Assembly: GCA_905208455.1 (NCBI GenBank) | Contig: CAJLPK010000084.1 | Coordinates: 1 to 6,764 of the forward strand | Length of the DNA: 6,764 nt | Direction of reading: 5' to 3' | Origin: an uncultured Bacillota bacterium | GTDB lineage: Bacteria > Bacillota > Clostridia > Christensenellales > QAND01 | Shown here: piece by piece, positions 6,457 to 6,764 of the stretch | Position numbering within the stretch: position 1 is the stretch's first letter | How the letters are laid out: each line of letters begins with the position of its first letter | Notes under the pieces: model-generated | Seen by the model: the letters and a program-made list of their open reading frames with translations, nothing else | The model's database searches: none | Told to the model about the DNA's origin: nothing | Translations under genes and position numbers: made by a program

Positions 6457-6462
6457 CGAATG

Positions 6463-6764
6463 TCAGCCATACAGGCACTGGCCGAGCTTGCGTACCAGGC
6501 CGCCCTTCCACAGGCGGTATTTGATGAGCGTATACAGCCGCGCCGGCTTGCTCTTTTGCGGCATATCGGCAAATGCACGGGCCGCCTCATAATAGGCGGG
6601 GGGCATCGTTTTGCCGAACTGCGCAACAAACGCCCCGGCCTGGGCATAGGTATCCAGCAGCACCTGCCGGCTCTTTTTGGGTTCCGCGGCGCGCTTTGCC
6701 AGATACTGCGCCGAGCCTGCGTTTTTGCTGCCCACCTGGTTGCGCTCATGCTGGCGGTAGTCTA
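6463..6764 (-). CDS. Family 2 glycosyltransferase, C-terminal part (5' end outside window)
   Basis: About 99 residues are visible, ending at a TGA at 6463-6465; the catalytic domain lies beyond the window. The visible start reads DYRQHERNQVGSKNAGSAQY, which matches the Tyr-Arg-Gln-His-x-x-Asn-x-x-Gly segment that follows the catalytic domain in many bacterial GT2 glycosyl- and rhamnosyltransferases. The last part is basic and ends LIKYRLWKGGLVRKLGQCLYG-like, a typical amphipathic tail of these proteins that may sit against the membrane. It would add a sugar to the growing surface glycan, and a rhamnosyl donor is suggested by the rfb genes alongside. A GTG at 6735 could be mistaken for a start, but the frame is open to the edge and the conserved segment lies upstream of it. 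Sugar and linkage cannot be told. Confidence 0.78.
   Translation of the reverse strand, partial: DYRQHERNQVGSKNAGSAQYLAKRAAEPKKSRQVLLDTYAQAGAFVAQFGKTMPPAYYEAARAFADMPQKSKPARLYTLIKYRLWKGGLVRKLGQCLYG

Noticed and set aside
6393..6749. An N-terminal extension of RfbA reading through to 6749
   Set aside because: The family N-terminus and the ribosome binding site both place the start at 6392, and the extension overlaps the glycosyltransferase tail in another frame.
1..6764. CRISPR arrays, tRNA or rRNA genes, insertion sequences, attachment sites, riboswitches
   Set aside because: No regularly spaced repeats, cloverleaf-like segments, transposase motifs or terminal inverted repeats were found on reading either strand. 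Coding density leaves no gap above 100 bases between genes.

Overview
The window carries the distal end of a cell-surface polysaccharide locus, probably from a moderately GC-rich member of the Bacillota (Clostridia-like). That assignment rests on strong AAGGAG-type ribosome binding sites in front of nearly every gene, one TTG start, intrinsic hairpin/T-run terminators, and protein sequences that read like Firmicutes versions of their families. It is an inference; no species can be named. Every complete gene lies on the minus strand, so the locus reads from high to low coordinates.

Layout in transcription order: (1) 6764-6463, the C-terminal tail of a family 2 glycosyltransferase, cut by the window edge. 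(2) 6392-2985, a complete dTDP-L-rhamnose cassette in the order rfbA, rfbD, rfbB, rfbC, with gaps of 5 to 15 bases. (3) 2980-1436, a two-component ABC polysaccharide exporter: a Wzm/TagG-like permease with a TTG start, then a short Wzt/TagH-like ATPase. An intrinsic terminator at 1400-1437 closes this block. (4) 1382-89, a two-gene unit of a RimJ/RimL-type GNAT acetyltransferase and a DUF1275 (YoaK-type) membrane protein. (5) 61-88, a perfect 28-bp palindrome acting as a terminator. On its other side a short plus-strand frame ending at 53 may be the tail of a convergent gene.

Working together: RfbA makes dTDP-glucose, RfbB dehydrates it to the 4-keto-6-deoxy sugar, RfbC epimerises it and RfbD reduces it to dTDP-L-rhamnose. 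Glycosyltransferases such as the one at the right edge would use this donor to build a rhamnose-containing glycan on a lipid carrier, and the ABC pair would flip the glycan across the membrane. The ATPase lacks the extra C-terminal carbohydrate-binding domain of some Wzt proteins, so the exporter probably does not select for a modified chain end.

The pathway is well known, and I see no convincing novel system, CRISPR array, tRNA, rRNA, insertion sequence or phage gene. The points most worth a second look are the terminator directly ahead of the GNAT gene, the A-D-B-C gene order, the short ATPase, the TTG start, the hairpin ahead of rfbA, and the possible gene tail at the left edge.
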